A stretch of DNA of 64,000 nucleotides from Bacteroidota bacterium (GTDB lineage: Bacteria > Bacteroidota > Bacteroidia > Bacteroidales > NBLH01). The stretch covers positions 1 to 64,000 of the forward strand of contig JANYKN010000032.1 of the NCBI GenBank assembly GCA_025361565.1, in the 5' to 3' direction. Each line of letters starts with the position of its first letter. Position 1 is the stretch's first letter. The notes beneath the pieces were generated by a model. It saw nothing but the letters and a program-made list of their open reading frames with translations. It searched no databases and was not told where the DNA came from. Shown piece by piece: positions 7,712 to 17,651 of this stretch. Position numbers and translations under genes: made by a program.

Positions 7712-9691
7712 TTAAACAATTTTCTTTAACACAATCTGCTCACCATATTTTGCAATAATATTTTTATAAAACTCCTTTAAAAGCTCATACTCAGCTGGTA
7801 AATACCTCGTCCGTGTAATTTTTAGCTGACAAACGATTTGTATATTTTTACCAACTTGTTGAACCTGATATGAAAATGAGGCAGCATTTTCAGGTAAAGT
7901 AACTGAAATCGCTTTAGGAAGTTCATCTACCAAATATCCTTCGGGGATCGCAATATTAAAAATAGTTTTTTCAACTCGTGGCACCGTAAAATCTATAGGA
8001 TATTCCCTTTTTTCGCTCGAAAATGGATTCTCTTCAACTTCATCAGTCAATACAGAAGGAAGGTAAATTAAATCACCACTTACATCTATATTGTTAAAAT
8101 TATCAATAGTTATTTTTTCAAGTAGTGATTCATTTGAATTGTTATCGTTTTCAATGGTATAATCCGAAATCTCCCAACTTGAATTCTTCTTTTTGTAATT
8201 TTCGATATACTTTTCCCGGCCATCACTTGCAATTTTTTGTCGTTTAGCCAAAGCTTCAAGACTTTTTGTAGAACGTACCAATTTTGCAGAAATCTTAGCA
8301 TCCTTAATCTCAACAGTTACCATACTTGCACTTGAATATTGTTCAGAACTTAAGAGTGGAACCCATTCTACTCTATCTTTCGATACCATCAACCCCTTTC
8401 CATTTAATGAGTTAAATGTTAATTGACCTGGTTTTAAATATGCAATGGTAGCATCCATCAATACATTTTTTCCTTTAACTTTGGCTAGTGCAACCACTGT
8501 ATTAAAACTATTAATCCTTGGATAAAACTGATTAATCCTACCATGGCTTCTTGAACTAATTAATACGGGATATGCTTCTACTCCAACAGATCGTAATAAA
8601 TTGACAAGCAATAAGTTAACTTCTGCCATACTTCCCTGTTTTTTGGTTGAAACTGATTTTAGCGAATTGTCAATAAAAATTCTTCCATAAGTATCATCCC
8701 ATTTCATATTCTGCCTGATTAAATTGTAGGCCATTTCAATCTTTTTCTCGACACTATCATTTGGATTTATCAGATCTGTCAATTCTTTAACCATTCCATG
8801 TCTGTCCAATGCTTTACCAAAATTATCGCTTTCCATTAAATCTTTACCCAATTTTTCCCATGTAGTAAGATAATTTTTATATTCCACACCTGGAACCTGG
8901 GTCGACTGCAATTCAAATTCAACTTTTGCAAGATAATCATTGGGAGTAGTAATGTATTCTTCAACTTTAAAAGCTGGAATATCCTGATAAACCCAACGGT
9001 AAGTTTCAATAGTATAAGATTCTGTACTTCCAGGAAACATGGCTGAAGAAGCACCATCCTCACTTATTGAAGGAGTAACATAACCACCAAAAACTTTTTT
9101 AAATGTAAAATATTGAGGGATTTTTATCCGTAATTCACTGGTTATTGTTGGAATTTCATCCTGAAAATACCAGGGATCAATTGACCAGAAATAGGGAGAT
9201 CTGATGGTATACTCATATTCAATGACTGAACCCACTTTAACATTTGTCAATGCAAAATTCTTGGATATTACATTTTCAGACTTTTGCTCGGTAAATACCT
9301 CCTTCTTCGAAATCTTAGAAATTACCTGTTTGCCATTTTCAAGATTGTAGGTTTGTGCTTTAAAACTAATTACATCTTCATCATCGCCAGACTTGGAATC
9401 GTAAAGTGTAAAGTTTACATTGGCTTGATCTAGACCTTCTTTCGTAAGAATTTTAATCCTTTTATGTACGGTTAGATCCAAATTAAATCCTGATTGATCT
9501 AAATAAAAAAAATTTATTGTTCCATAGTTGACAAGTACAACCGCCGAAGCACTTGTATCTTTATCATAAATTGTCATTTTCATTTCTTCATCACTTACTT
9601 TTCCAAACTTAATCGGATCTTTTTGCGAATAGGATAATGTGCTAAATATCAAAAATATAAAAAGAGCTAAACTGGAAATTTCGCGAGTCAT
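7712..9691 (-). CDS. Exported DUF3857/transglutaminase-like protein, catalytic residues lost
   Basis: A 659-residue paralogue of the downstream gene with the same order: signal peptide (LALFIFLIFSTLSYS), DUF3857 domain (residues about 60-250, including a YEYTIRSPY segment), transglutaminase-like core and C-terminal beta domain. At the position of the catalytic Cys it reads KQGSMAEVNLLLVNLL, and the histidine site reads FNTVVALAK, so both residues are replaced. It is therefore probably not a transglutaminase or protease but a binding or structural partner of the active paralogue. It is the first gene of the two-gene unit, preceded by about 370 bp of non-coding DNA. Confidence 0.78.
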   Translation of the reverse strand: MTREISSLALFIFLIFSTLSYSQKDPIKFGKVSDEEMKMTIYDKDTSASAVVLVNYGTINFFYLDQSGFNLDLTVHKRIKILTKEGLDQANVNFTLYDSKSGDDEDVISFKAQTYNLENGKQVISKISKKEVFTEQKSENVISKNFALTNVKVGSVIEYEYTIRSPYFWSIDPWYFQDEIPTITSELRIKIPQYFTFKKVFGGYVTPSISEDGASSAMFPGSTESYTIETYRWVYQDIPAFKVEEYITTPNDYLAKVEFELQSTQVPGVEYKNYLTTWEKLGKDLMESDNFGKALDRHGMVKELTDLINPNDSVEKKIEMAYNLIRQNMKWDDTYGRIFIDNSLKSVSTKKQGSMAEVNLLLVNLLRSVGVEAYPVLISSRSHGRINQFYPRINSFNTVVALAKVKGKNVLMDATIAYLKPGQLTFNSLNGKGLMVSKDRVEWVPLLSSEQYSSASMVTVEIKDAKISAKLVRSTKSLEALAKRQKIASDGREKYIENYKKKNSSWEISDYTIENDNNSNESLLEKITIDNFNNIDVSGDLIYLPSVLTDEVEENPFSSEKREYPIDFTVPRVEKTIFNIAIPEGYLVDELPKAISVTLPENAASFSYQVQQVGKNIQIVCQLKITRTRYLPAEYELLKEFYKNIIAKYGEQIVLKKIV

Positions 9692-10065
9692 ATTAAATAT
9701 TATAGGTTATTAAAATAAATTACAGATAGATACTTCGTTGCAAAACTGATTTTCAATATTCAATTTTTGCGTTAAATATATGGACTAATAATAAACTACC
9801 ATATGAATAGATGGGTATTCCTATAATTTATAATAAATCTAAATAACAAATCGGGATTCAAAATCTAAAAATTAATTCTATCTATTTAATTTTAAACACA
9901 TTAAGTTCATTAAAAATCAGATATTAATATCTATAAATCATTTTTTAATGATAAACCTGAAGTATGGCAATAATGTTTTTGTATAAGATTACGATTCGAG
10001 TGCTGGTATTTAAAAAAAAAGAACCTACCGTAATTATCAGGTAGATTCAATTTATCAAACTGTAA
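9692..10065. other. Intergenic region between hisS and the DUF3857 operon
   Basis: This 374-bp stretch is strongly AT-rich. Its hisS-proximal end holds the terminator annotated at 10012-10048; the rest should contain the promoter of the DUF3857 pair. A near match to the -7 box (CAGTTTTG on the minus strand, about 60 bp from the start codon) is the only candidate seen. No open frame or RNA gene is apparent. Confidence 0.5.
10012..10048 (-). terminator. Rho-independent terminator of hisS
   Basis: Read on the minus strand, GAATCTACC and GGTAGGTTC form a 9-bp stem (one G-U wobble) around a 10-nt loop, followed at once by nine Ts. It begins 18 bp after the hisS stop codon. Confidence 0.85.
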
Positions 10066-11433
10066 TTATTGGCTTAAAAAAGAAGACAATTCATTAATTA
10101 TCACCTCATTCTGATCGCCAGATTTCATATTCTTAACCATGGCTTTTCCTGAATTCATTTCATTGGTTCCGATTATTACAACAAAAGGAATGGATCGTTT
10201 ATCGGCATAAGCCATTTGCTTTTTCATTTTATCTGATTCAGGATAAATTTCAGTGTTGATACCGAATTTCCTCAAAATTGAAACGATTGGAAGGCAAAAC
10301 TGTTGCTCATCTGACCCTAAATTGATAAACAACACTTTGGTTGTATCCAATTCTTGTTTTGGAAAAATATTTAGTTGATCCAAAACGTCATAAATTCGAT
10401 CGGCACCAAAAGAAATACCTACTCCTGAAACTCCCGGCATACCAAATATGCCAGTTAAATCGTCATAACGACCACCCCCACAAATACTTCCAATAGAAGC
10501 ATCCTTTGATTTTACTTCAATAATTGCGCCTGTATAATAATTTAAACCTCTGGCAAGGCTTAAATCAAGTTCAACTTCCGAATGAATTTTAGCTACTGAT
10601 AAATATCCGAAAAGTTGTTCCAATTCATTTATGCCCTTCAACCCGGTTTCTGAATTTTGTAGCAATTTTTTCAGTTTTTCCAATTTTTCAGAATTGGTTC
10701 CCGCCAATAAAATAATGGGTTGTATTTTTTGAACTGCTTCTTTTGGAAGACCTTTTTCCAATAATTCTGCATTTACTTTTTCGATGCCTATTTTATCAAG
10801 CTTATCTATGGCTACCGTAATATCAACAATTTTTTCGGCTTGACCAATAATTTCGGCAATACCACTTAATATCTTGCGATTGTTTAATTTAATTAAAACA
10901 TTGGTATTTAGCTTATTGAAAACATCGTCAACAATTTGTAAAAGCTCAAATTCATTAAAAATGGAATCGCTCCCAATTACATCAACATCGCACTGATAAA
11001 ATTCGCGATATCGCCCTTTTTGAGGCTTATCGGCACGCCAAACAGGCTGAACCTGATAACGTTTGAAAGGAAAGGATATTTCATTTCGATGTTGTACAAC
11101 ATATCTGGCAAAAGGAACTGTTAAATCATATCTTAGCCCTTTTTCGCTAATGGTATTGGTCAATTTCAAAGAATCCTTTCCTTTTAAATGTGCATCATCT
11201 GCTTTCTCTAAAAAATCGCCTGAATTCAGTACTTTAAAAAGTAGTTTGTCACCTTCTTCGCCATACTTGCCCATCAGTGTTGATAAATTCTCCATAGCTG
11301 GAGTTTCAATGGGTTGATATCCATATCTTTTAAATACACTTTTAATGGTATCGAAAATATAATTCCGCTTTACCATTTCTTCGGGCGAAAAGTCGCGTGT
11401 TCCTTTGGGTATTGAAGGTTTTTGAGTTGCCAT
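10066..11433 (-). CDS. hisS: Histidyl-tRNA synthetase
   Basis: A 455-residue class II synthetase that charges tRNA-His in the cytoplasm. The N terminus [11 protein letters not shown] is characteristic of HisRS. Motif 2 is [15 protein letters not shown] near residue 140, the histidine-specific motif is ARGLNYYTG near residue 297, and motif 3 is [11 protein letters not shown] near residue 345. The C-terminal anticodon-binding domain ([12 protein letters not shown] onward) is complete. The gene is monocistronic, with its own terminator downstream and a candidate -7 box (TATATTTG on the minus strand) about 64 bp upstream. Confidence 0.97.
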   Translation of the reverse strand: MATQKPSIPKGTRDFSPEEMVKRNYIFDTIKSVFKRYGYQPIETPAMENLSTLMGKYGEEGDKLLFKVLNSGDFLEKADDAHLKGKDSLKLTNTISEKGLRYDLTVPFARYVVQHRNEISFPFKRYQVQPVWRADKPQKGRYREFYQCDVDVIGSDSIFNEFELLQIVDDVFNKLNTNVLIKLNNRKILSGIAEIIGQAEKIVDITVAIDKLDKIGIEKVNAELLEKGLPKEAVQKIQPIILLAGTNSEKLEKLKKLLQNSETGLKGINELEQLFGYLSVAKIHSEVELDLSLARGLNYYTGAIIEVKSKDASIGSICGGGRYDDLTGIFGMPGVSGVGISFGADRIYDVLDQLNIFPKQELDTTKVLFINLGSDEQQFCLPIVSILRKFGINTEIYPESDKMKKQMAYADKRSIPFVVIIGTNEMNSGKAMVKNMKSGDQNEVIINELSSFLSQ

Positions 11434-11496
11434 TTTATTTAGGATGATGAAATTTTAACTATTTACAACTGCACGAATGCAATTTATTTGAATCGG

Positions 11497-11504
11497 CAAA
11501 TATA
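11497..11504 (-). promoter_or_regulatory. Candidate -7 box of hisS
   Basis: TATATTTG on the minus strand matches the Bacteroidota -7 consensus TAnnTTTG and lies about 64 bp from the hisS ATG. No convincing TTTG lies at the -33 position, and the octamer is not rare in DNA this AT-rich, so the call rests on position. Confidence 0.4.
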
Positions 11505-11603
11505 CAATAGTTGAGGATTATTTGAAGGTTTGAAAATGAGAAATTTGGAAAATTACTGATTCCAAATTGTTTAATAGGATGCAAAACAGTTTTTGTAAAT
11601 CTA

Positions 11604-11691
11604 CTTTTGTCTTATTCTTCTCAACTTTTATCTTTTTATCTTTTGTCTTATTTTCCTTCCTTTTGTCTTTGTACTTTAATCTTTTGTCTTT
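11604..11691. repeat. Pyrimidine tract with repeated CTTTTGTCTT
   Basis: The plus strand is almost pure pyrimidine and contains CTTTTGTCTT four times, at 11604, 11640, 11660 and 11681, with variants such as CTTTTATCTT between them. It lies just beyond the stop codon of the cupin gene and touches its last codon. It could arise by slippage; there is no hairpin or U-run that would make it an ordinary terminator. Confidence 0.65.
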
Positions 11692-12160
11692 ACTTAAAAA
11701 CTTCCTTCAAAAGCTTCTTATTATATTCCAAACAATCAGTATCACCTTCCTTTGGGGCCCATGATGCAAAAACTTTATCAGTTACGGCATCATAAGGCCC
11801 ATCTTTTACCTCATAAAGTATTGTAGTATCTTCCATGCAAATAATAGTATGCCAGCTCTTTAACTCAATTTCGCATCCATATGAACCATTCTTATTATCT
11901 AGAATTATATAATCTGTTATTTTGCCAGAATCGTCAAATTCAAGCACCAAAACTTTTCCTGTTAAAAGTATGAAAGCTTCACGTTTATCAGGATTAATGT
12001 GTTTATGAGGACATACGTAAGTATCTGTATTCATAATATTTAACATTCGCTGCAAAGTATCGCTTAAATCTTTATGAAAATTATAATTAGATCTTCGCCT
12101 TTCGGAATGGGCAGCTTTTTCAATTAGTGAATTGGTAAATTCTCGATCAATTTTTATCAT
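11690..12160 (-). CDS. WbuC-family cupin
   Basis: A 156-residue single-domain cupin. The first metal-binding cupin motif is visible as YVCPHKHINPDKREAFILLTGKV (around residues 48-70) and the second as the strand pair with SWHTIICMEDTTILYEVKDGPY (around 103-124). The final segment with ASWAPKEGD is typical of WbuC proteins, which occur in O-antigen clusters but also alone. Histidines in both motifs suggest a metal site. There is no polysaccharide cluster nearby, so a role in envelope sugar metabolism is only a suggestion. Confidence 0.75.
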   Translation of the reverse strand: MIKIDREFTNSLIEKAAHSERRRSNYNFHKDLSDTLQRMLNIMNTDTYVCPHKHINPDKREAFILLTGKVLVLEFDDSGKITDYIILDNKNGSYGCEIELKSWHTIICMEDTTILYEVKDGPYDAVTDKVFASWAPKEGDTDCLEYNKKLLKEVFK

Positions 12161-12329
12161 CTTATATTTGGTTATAAATATGGAAATTGTTTGCAGAAAA
12201 CAACCGGCTTATTATTACATGTTCTTTGAAGTTTTTTCCCTTAATGCAGCTTTCAGAATGAAGTACAGGATAAATTTAAAAGACAAATACTATCAAACCA
12301 TTAAATTGGAAATGTCAGAGTATTTCAAT

Positions 12330-12839
12330 TTATTCATCCCAAAGCATTTTCCCTTGTTTAAGGTTTTGCACCAATTTATTCCAGAGGTAAATGGCATTTC
12401 TTTCTTTCAATTCAAATTGGATTTCTTTTTGGTTTCGTTTTAGAGAAACCAGTATTTCTTTGAGATACAATGCCTTGTCTTTTTCAAGTGATGCAATTTC
12501 TTCATTTGACAAACGTTCTTTTAAATCCTTCACTATCGGAGTAACAATGCATTGACAGGTAATTGAATCATTTCTGGTAACCATTACTCTATCACAATGT
12601 TCTTTCTGGTATTGAATAATTGAAATAAAATTAATTTTCTTTTCAATTGCCTGGACGACTATATCCTCTTTATGTTTTACAAAATAATCTGTATAAAAAT
12701 ACGTATAAGCAAGGCCAATAACAGCAAAAACTAAAACACCGATAAGCCTAAAAACGAATTTCCCCAACAATTTAATGATGATTATCCCAACAATAAAGAA
12801 GGCTATAAGGATCAAAGAATGATTATTTATTTCGACCAT
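12330..12839 (-). CDS. Small membrane protein, unknown
   Basis: The 169-residue product has a long N-terminal hydrophobic hairpin (residues about 9-46, LILIAFFIVGIIIIKLLG then FRLIGVLVFAVIGLAYTYFYT), followed by a soluble, lysine- and glutamate-rich helical part containing two cysteines (TCQCIV). It could be an inner-membrane protein with a cytoplasmic or periplasmic helical tail. No family was recognised. It is isolated between the cupin and a 500-bp non-coding region. Confidence 0.6.
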   Translation of the reverse strand: MVEINNHSLILIAFFIVGIIIIKLLGKFVFRLIGVLVFAVIGLAYTYFYTDYFVKHKEDIVVQAIEKKINFISIIQYQKEHCDRVMVTRNDSITCQCIVTPIVKDLKERLSNEEIASLEKDKALYLKEILVSLKRNQKEIQFELKERNAIYLWNKLVQNLKQGKMLWDE

Positions 12840-13337
12840 GATACATTCGATTTAATTATTTATTAACTGTCTTATCTGAATAAATCAAATTCAGAAAAAA
12901 ATATCAAACTTGATTAATCCGACTGGCAAATTATAAATTCTTTTTGGTTTCCTGAAATTAAGCTTTCATATTTTAAAAAAAATCTTGCTGTTATTTACAA
13001 ATTGAAGAATTTCAATAAATTGCTCAATAAAAAATTACTAAATATTTACAATATATTTGTCGATTGAAATATTATTATAAATGTATTGCCTGATTTTTAA
13101 GATTAATAAATGAAATTTAATTTTTGATTTATCTGAAAAAACACTTCAAGGCCAATAATTATAAATGGATAAACTATTTTTTTTAAATAATTAATTCATA
13201 TTTTATCCAAATAAAATCTTTTAAAACAAAAAAAATTAATATTTTTAAAAAATAAAGAAACTATAATCAAAATTATCAACTAATATAAATTCCCTGGTAG
13301 TAATATCAAATTCATTTATTCAAACAAAAGCATATTA
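12840..13337. other. AT-rich intergenic region before the hybrid kinase
   Basis: About 500 bp, extremely AT-rich with many A and T runs between 13000 and 13300. It separates a minus-strand gene from the divergently transcribed kinase, so promoters for both should be here, but no convincing -33/-7 pair, operator palindrome or RNA gene was found. Confidence 0.5.
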
Positions 13338-16109
13338 ATGTTGAATTTTCTATTTGTTGGCAACAATTCAAAGGATTTTGGAAAATTAAATCTTTACCTT
13401 AACGAGCATTACGGATCCATTTCAGTTCAAATATGCTCTAACCATGAGGAATTATTTGATTTGCTCTATAAAAATTTGCCTGATGTTATTTTAATTGAAC
13501 ATTGTTTTAATGGCAATAAAGGTTCTGACCTTTGTAATGCCATAAAAAATAAATTTGTAAGTGAACATGTCCCTGTGGTGATGATTACCGAAAGACAAAC
13601 TTCAAGTGAAGAACGGATCAAAGGTTTGATGGCCGGTGCAGATTCAATTATCTCCAAACCCATTGAAAAAACAGAATTGGTTGCAATCACTAATCTAATG
13701 TTGAGAATAAAAGATGCTGAAGAAAAACTAAGAAAAAAAAACAAAGAATTAAAACTTCAGGTTATTCGCACTCTCAATGAATTAGAAATTAAAGAAAAAA
13801 AATATTCTAGTATGTTTGATGCTGCTGCTAATATTATAATTCTTATTGGCAGGGATAAAAAAATTGAAGAATGGAATAAAACTGCAGAAACTATATTTGA
13901 AATAAACAAACAATCGGTTATAGGTAAAGATTTTGAAATATTCCTTACCAATAAAGTAATGCGTGCTGATATTCATGAACGGTTCAGTAAAAAAAATGAA
14001 GACGAAGAAAAAAAAGAATATCAAATCAATATAAAAACATCATCAGGCAAAAAATATCAAATCCTTTGGACTATAAGTCATATAACTGATTCGAACCATC
14101 AATTATCTGCAATAATGGTAATTGGGCAGGATGTTAGCTCAAGGGTTCAGGAAGAGCAAGAGCGAAAACGTAGCGAAGCAAAACTTCGGAGCAACTATCT
14201 GTTTTTAAACACATTAATAAATACCATTCCAAGCCCGGTTTATTACAAAGATACTGATGGTAAATATCTTGGTTGCAATTCGGAATACGCTAAATTTTAC
14301 AACTTAAAACCAGAGCAAATCATTGGTAAATTCATTAAGGATTTAACTTTGCCTGAATTTGCAAAAAATATTGAAAAAGAAGACAATCAGATTTTCAAAT
14401 CAGGAATAAAACAAGCCAAAGAAATTGCGACTAAAGATCACGAAGGCAATGATCAATATTACATTATTAATAAAACCGCTTTTATAAAACCCGATAAATC
14501 GATTGGCGGATTAGTTGGGGTAATGACTGATATTACAAAAATGAAACGCATGGAAGATGCGCTTCGTGAAAGTGAAATGTTCTTTAAAGGAATAACAGAT
14601 TCTGCTAATGATGCAATTATATTAGCTGATAACCAAAATAAAATCCATTTCTGGAACAATGCTGCTGAAACACTTTTTGGATTCAAAAAGGAGGAAATTA
14701 TGCACAAATCCCTTTTTCAAACTATATTAAAAGGCAGCAATGAATATGAACTTTCAAAGTCGATTTGGGAATTATCGAAGCAAAGTAAAAAGGATGCACA
14801 TGCGAATATTATAGAGATCAATGTTCTTCATAAAAACAGAATACATTTCTTTGCTGAGTTTTCAATTTCAAAAATTGAACTGCACACTAAAAATTTCATT
14901 ATTATTATTGCTAAAAATATTTCTACCCGAAAACAAACGGAACAAGCACTAAGAGACGCAAAAGACAAAGCAGAAGAAGCAGACAGGTTAAAATCTTCAT
15001 TCTTATCTAATATGTCGCACGAAATCAGGACACCGATGAATGCAATTGTAGGATTTTCGCAGCTCTTGGGAAACTCCGCAATTGATGAGAAAAAAAGACA
15101 GGTCTTTATTGAACAAATTAACCTGAATAGCGAAAGTCTGCTTAAATTAATTGAGGATATAATCTATGTCTCAAAAATTGAAGCAGGCAAAATTGAAATT
15201 AAAGAAACAATGGTGCTCATAAATTCTGTTTTAGATGAATTGCATACCAGTTTTACTGAGCACAAACGCAGAATGGGTAAAGAGTTTCTTGATTTAAAAT
15301 TAATTAAGTCAATTGACAACAACAACTTTTCTATTCTTACTGACATTCAACGCTTTAAACAAATAATGTCTAATCTAATCGGCAATGCATTAAAATTTAC
15401 TGAGGCAGGCTCTGTTTCTTTTGGCTATGAAATATATGATCAAAACAGTCTGCTTTTCTTTGTAAAAGATACAGGTTTGGGAATTAATCCAGCTAAAATC
15501 GAATATGTTTTTGACAGATTTACCAAAGTAAGTGCAGGAAAAACAAAACTTTACGGAGGAACTGGGCTTGGCCTATCAATCACGCAACATCTTGTTGAGT
15601 TACTTGGTGGTAAAATTTGGGTTGAATCAGTTGAAAACAAAGGTTCAGATTTCTTCTTTTTATTACCATATCAAGGCACACAACAAGAATTAATAGTGGA
15701 AACACAATTCAAGTCCGATGATCTAAACACAAACCTTGAGGATAAAACAATACTGATTGCAGAAGATGAACAAATGAATTATTTCTTCCTGCAAGAAGCG
15801 CTGAGTGCGACTGGCGTAAAAATTATTTGGGCAAAAAACGGTCTCGAAGCTGTCAATTATATAACTACTAATCTACAAATAGATTTAGTACTTATTGACA
15901 TGAAAATGCCTGTCATGGATGGTTATGAAGCTACTGCAAAAATTAAAAAATTAAAACCGTTAATGCCTGTAATTGCACAAACAGCATATGCAATGCCTGA
16001 TGAGCAAAAAAAAGGTTATCTGGCTGGTTGCGACTTTTATTTAAGCAAACCCATAGACCCAACATTACTGATTGAAACAATTCAAAAATATATTAATCCA
16101 AAAGTATGA
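13338..16109 (+). CDS. Soluble hybrid histidine kinase, REC-PAS-PAS-PAS-HisKA-HATPase-REC
   Basis: A 923-residue kinase without membrane segments. Domains in order: a receiver-like domain (1-120), a coiled coil, three PAS domains (about 155-270, 283-405, 410-530), HisKA with His561 in SNMSHEIRTPMN, HATPase with the N box IMSNLIGNALKFTE and glycine boxes DTGLGI and GGTGLGLSI, and a C-terminal receiver with Asp854 in LVLIDMKMPVMDG. The N-terminal receiver is degenerate: the phosphoacceptor position is Glu54 (DVILIEHCFNG) and the acidic pair of the first loop is missing. The C-terminal receiver looks functional, so a phosphorelay to an unlinked partner is likely. No response regulator gene is adjacent. 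Confidence 0.9.
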   Translation: MLNFLFVGNNSKDFGKLNLYLNEHYGSISVQICSNHEELFDLLYKNLPDVILIEHCFNGNKGSDLCNAIKNKFVSEHVPVVMITERQTSSEERIKGLMAGADSIISKPIEKTELVAITNLMLRIKDAEEKLRKKNKELKLQVIRTLNELEIKEKKYSSMFDAAANIIILIGRDKKIEEWNKTAETIFEINKQSVIGKDFEIFLTNKVMRADIHERFSKKNEDEEKKEYQINIKTSSGKKYQILWTISHITDSNHQLSAIMVIGQDVSSRVQEEQERKRSEAKLRSNYLFLNTLINTIPSPVYYKDTDGKYLGCNSEYAKFYNLKPEQIIGKFIKDLTLPEFAKNIEKEDNQIFKSGIKQAKEIATKDHEGNDQYYIINKTAFIKPDKSIGGLVGVMTDITKMKRMEDALRESEMFFKGITDSANDAIILADNQNKIHFWNNAAETLFGFKKEEIMHKSLFQTILKGSNEYELSKSIWELSKQSKKDAHANIIEINVLHKNRIHFFAEFSISKIELHTKNFIIIIAKNISTRKQTEQALRDAKDKAEEADRLKSSFLSNMSHEIRTPMNAIVGFSQLLGNSAIDEKKRQVFIEQINLNSESLLKLIEDIIYVSKIEAGKIEIKETMVLINSVLDELHTSFTEHKRRMGKEFLDLKLIKSIDNNNFSILTDIQRFKQIMSNLIGNALKFTEAGSVSFGYEIYDQNSLLFFVKDTGLGINPAKIEYVFDRFTKVSAGKTKLYGGTGLGLSITQHLVELLGGKIWVESVENKGSDFFFLLPYQGTQQELIVETQFKSDDLNTNLEDKTILIAEDEQMNYFFLQEALSATGVKIIWAKNGLEAVNYITTNLQIDLVLIDMKMPVMDGYEATAKIKKLKPLMPVIAQTAYAMPDEQKKGYLAGCDFYLSKPIDPTLLIETIQKYINPKV

Positions 16110-16422
16110 TTTCAAAATACAAATACATTTTCTTAATGCCGTAAGAATTATTTTACAGAATTAAACATATTTTTTATAAGCGATATGCCTTTAAAACCAG
16201 AAAATTCAAGGACTATTTCAGTTTAAAGTTCTTAAAATAATCTCCGAAGTAAATAAAAGTGATTAAACCACGTTGAATAAGTTGATATTATTCCAGATAA
16301 AATCAAGATCTTTGTTGCTTAATAAAATTCAGAATAAAGAAATTTTATTTTTATGCCTAGTGCTTATTGACAATATTTATTAATCAGACAGCAAAAATTC
16401 AGTAATCCAAATAACTATTAGA
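16110..16422. other. Intergenic region, nothing recognised
   Basis: These 313 bp lie between two plus-strand genes. No terminator hairpin with a T-run, no small reading frame and no clear promoter box were found. Confidence 0.4.
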
Positions 16423-17592
16423 ATGTACAACTTTGATGAAATAATACCACGAAAAAACACAGACTCAGTTAAATATGATAAATTAAAAACAGTTTTTGGA
16501 ACTGATGATGTTATTCCTATGTGGGTAGCCGATATGGATTTTAAAACACCGGATTTTGTCATGGATGCCATTCGTCAAAGAACCAATCATGAAATACTTG
16601 GATATTCCATCCGTAGCGATTCGTTTTTCGATTCCATAACAAACTGGATGGAGAATATTCATCAATGGAAAGTGAATAAAAACTGGATATCTTTCAGCCC
16701 AGGTGTGGTTCCTGCTTTAACAATTGCTGTGCTGGCATTTACAAAACCAGGTGACAAAATAATAGTTCAACCACCAGTTTATTTTCCTTTTTTTAGTTCT
16801 GTGCTTAACACCGGAAGGCAAATCATTTACAATCAATTAAAATTTGAAAATAAATCATACTATTTTGATTTTGAAGACCTTAAAAAACAGATTGACTCTC
16901 GTACCAAAATGATTATTCTTTGTCATCCACATAATCCGGTTGGAAGAGTCTGGACTAAAGATGAATTATCTGAACTTGCCGATATTTGTCTTAAAAATGA
17001 AATTTTAATTTTATCCGATGAAATTCATTCTGATCTAATATTTAAAGGACATAAACATATTCCTATAGCTTCGATTTCTGAGGAGATTGCCCAGAACACA
17101 ATAGCAACTTACGCTCCAAGTAAAACATTTAATTTGGCAGGGTTGTCGAGCTCAATTGTTATCATTTCAAATAAAAAGCTCAAGAATACTTTTGATAACT
17201 TCATGAATGACTTACACTTAAATGGCGGTAATATTTTTGGCAATGTTGCTCTTGAAGCAGCTTACACCCATGGAAAAGATTGGCTGAACGAAATGCTGGA
17301 ATATTTAGAGGGAAACGCTGATTTGATAAGACAATTTGCGAAAAAACATCAAAGCAAAATGGACCTAATCGAACCGGAAGCAACTTATCTTTTATGGCTT
17401 GATTTTAGAAAAATGGATATGAGTGATAAAGACCTGGAATCATTTCTACTCAAAAAAGCAAAATTAGGTTTAAATCCAGGTTCAATGTTCGGTTCAGGAG
17501 GACAAGGATTCCACCGTATGAATATAGCCTGTCCACGCATAGTGGTTGTTAAGGCACTAAATCAGCTTGAAGAAGCTTTAAATTCTTTATAA
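16423..17592 (+). CDS. patB: PatB/MalY-type C-S lyase (PLP-dependent)
   Basis: A 389-residue fold-type I aminotransferase-like enzyme. Family marks are MWVADMDFKTPDFV near residue 32, the PLP-phosphate region SPGVVPAL, the cofactor-contacting segment CHPHNPVGRVW near 167-177, the Asp that pairs with the pyridine nitrogen in ILSDEIHSDL, and the Schiff-base Lys in YAPSKTFNLAG near residue 230. The PatB group cleaves cystathionine or other cysteine S-conjugates to pyruvate, ammonia and a thiol. It appears monocistronic; the neighbouring lipoprotein gene starts 60 bp later and may be cotranscribed, though no functional link is apparent. Confidence 0.9.
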   Translation: MYNFDEIIPRKNTDSVKYDKLKTVFGTDDVIPMWVADMDFKTPDFVMDAIRQRTNHEILGYSIRSDSFFDSITNWMENIHQWKVNKNWISFSPGVVPALTIAVLAFTKPGDKIIVQPPVYFPFFSSVLNTGRQIIYNQLKFENKSYYFDFEDLKKQIDSRTKMIILCHPHNPVGRVWTKDELSELADICLKNEILILSDEIHSDLIFKGHKHIPIASISEEIAQNTIATYAPSKTFNLAGLSSSIVIISNKKLKNTFDNFMNDLHLNGGNIFGNVALEAAYTHGKDWLNEMLEYLEGNADLIRQFAKKHQSKMDLIEPEATYLLWLDFRKMDMSDKDLESFLLKKAKLGLNPGSMFGSGGQGFHRMNIACPRIVVVKALNQLEEALNSL

Positions 17593-17651
17593 ATCAGAAT
17601 ATTTTATATATTTATCTTCATATTTTACGGTAATTTAAAATACTTTTTTTT

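Noticed and set aside
12132-12443. Plus-strand frame of 103 codons between the cupin and the small membrane-protein genes
   Set aside because: It overlaps both minus-strand genes, has no recognisable family, and its composition is that of an antisense shadow.
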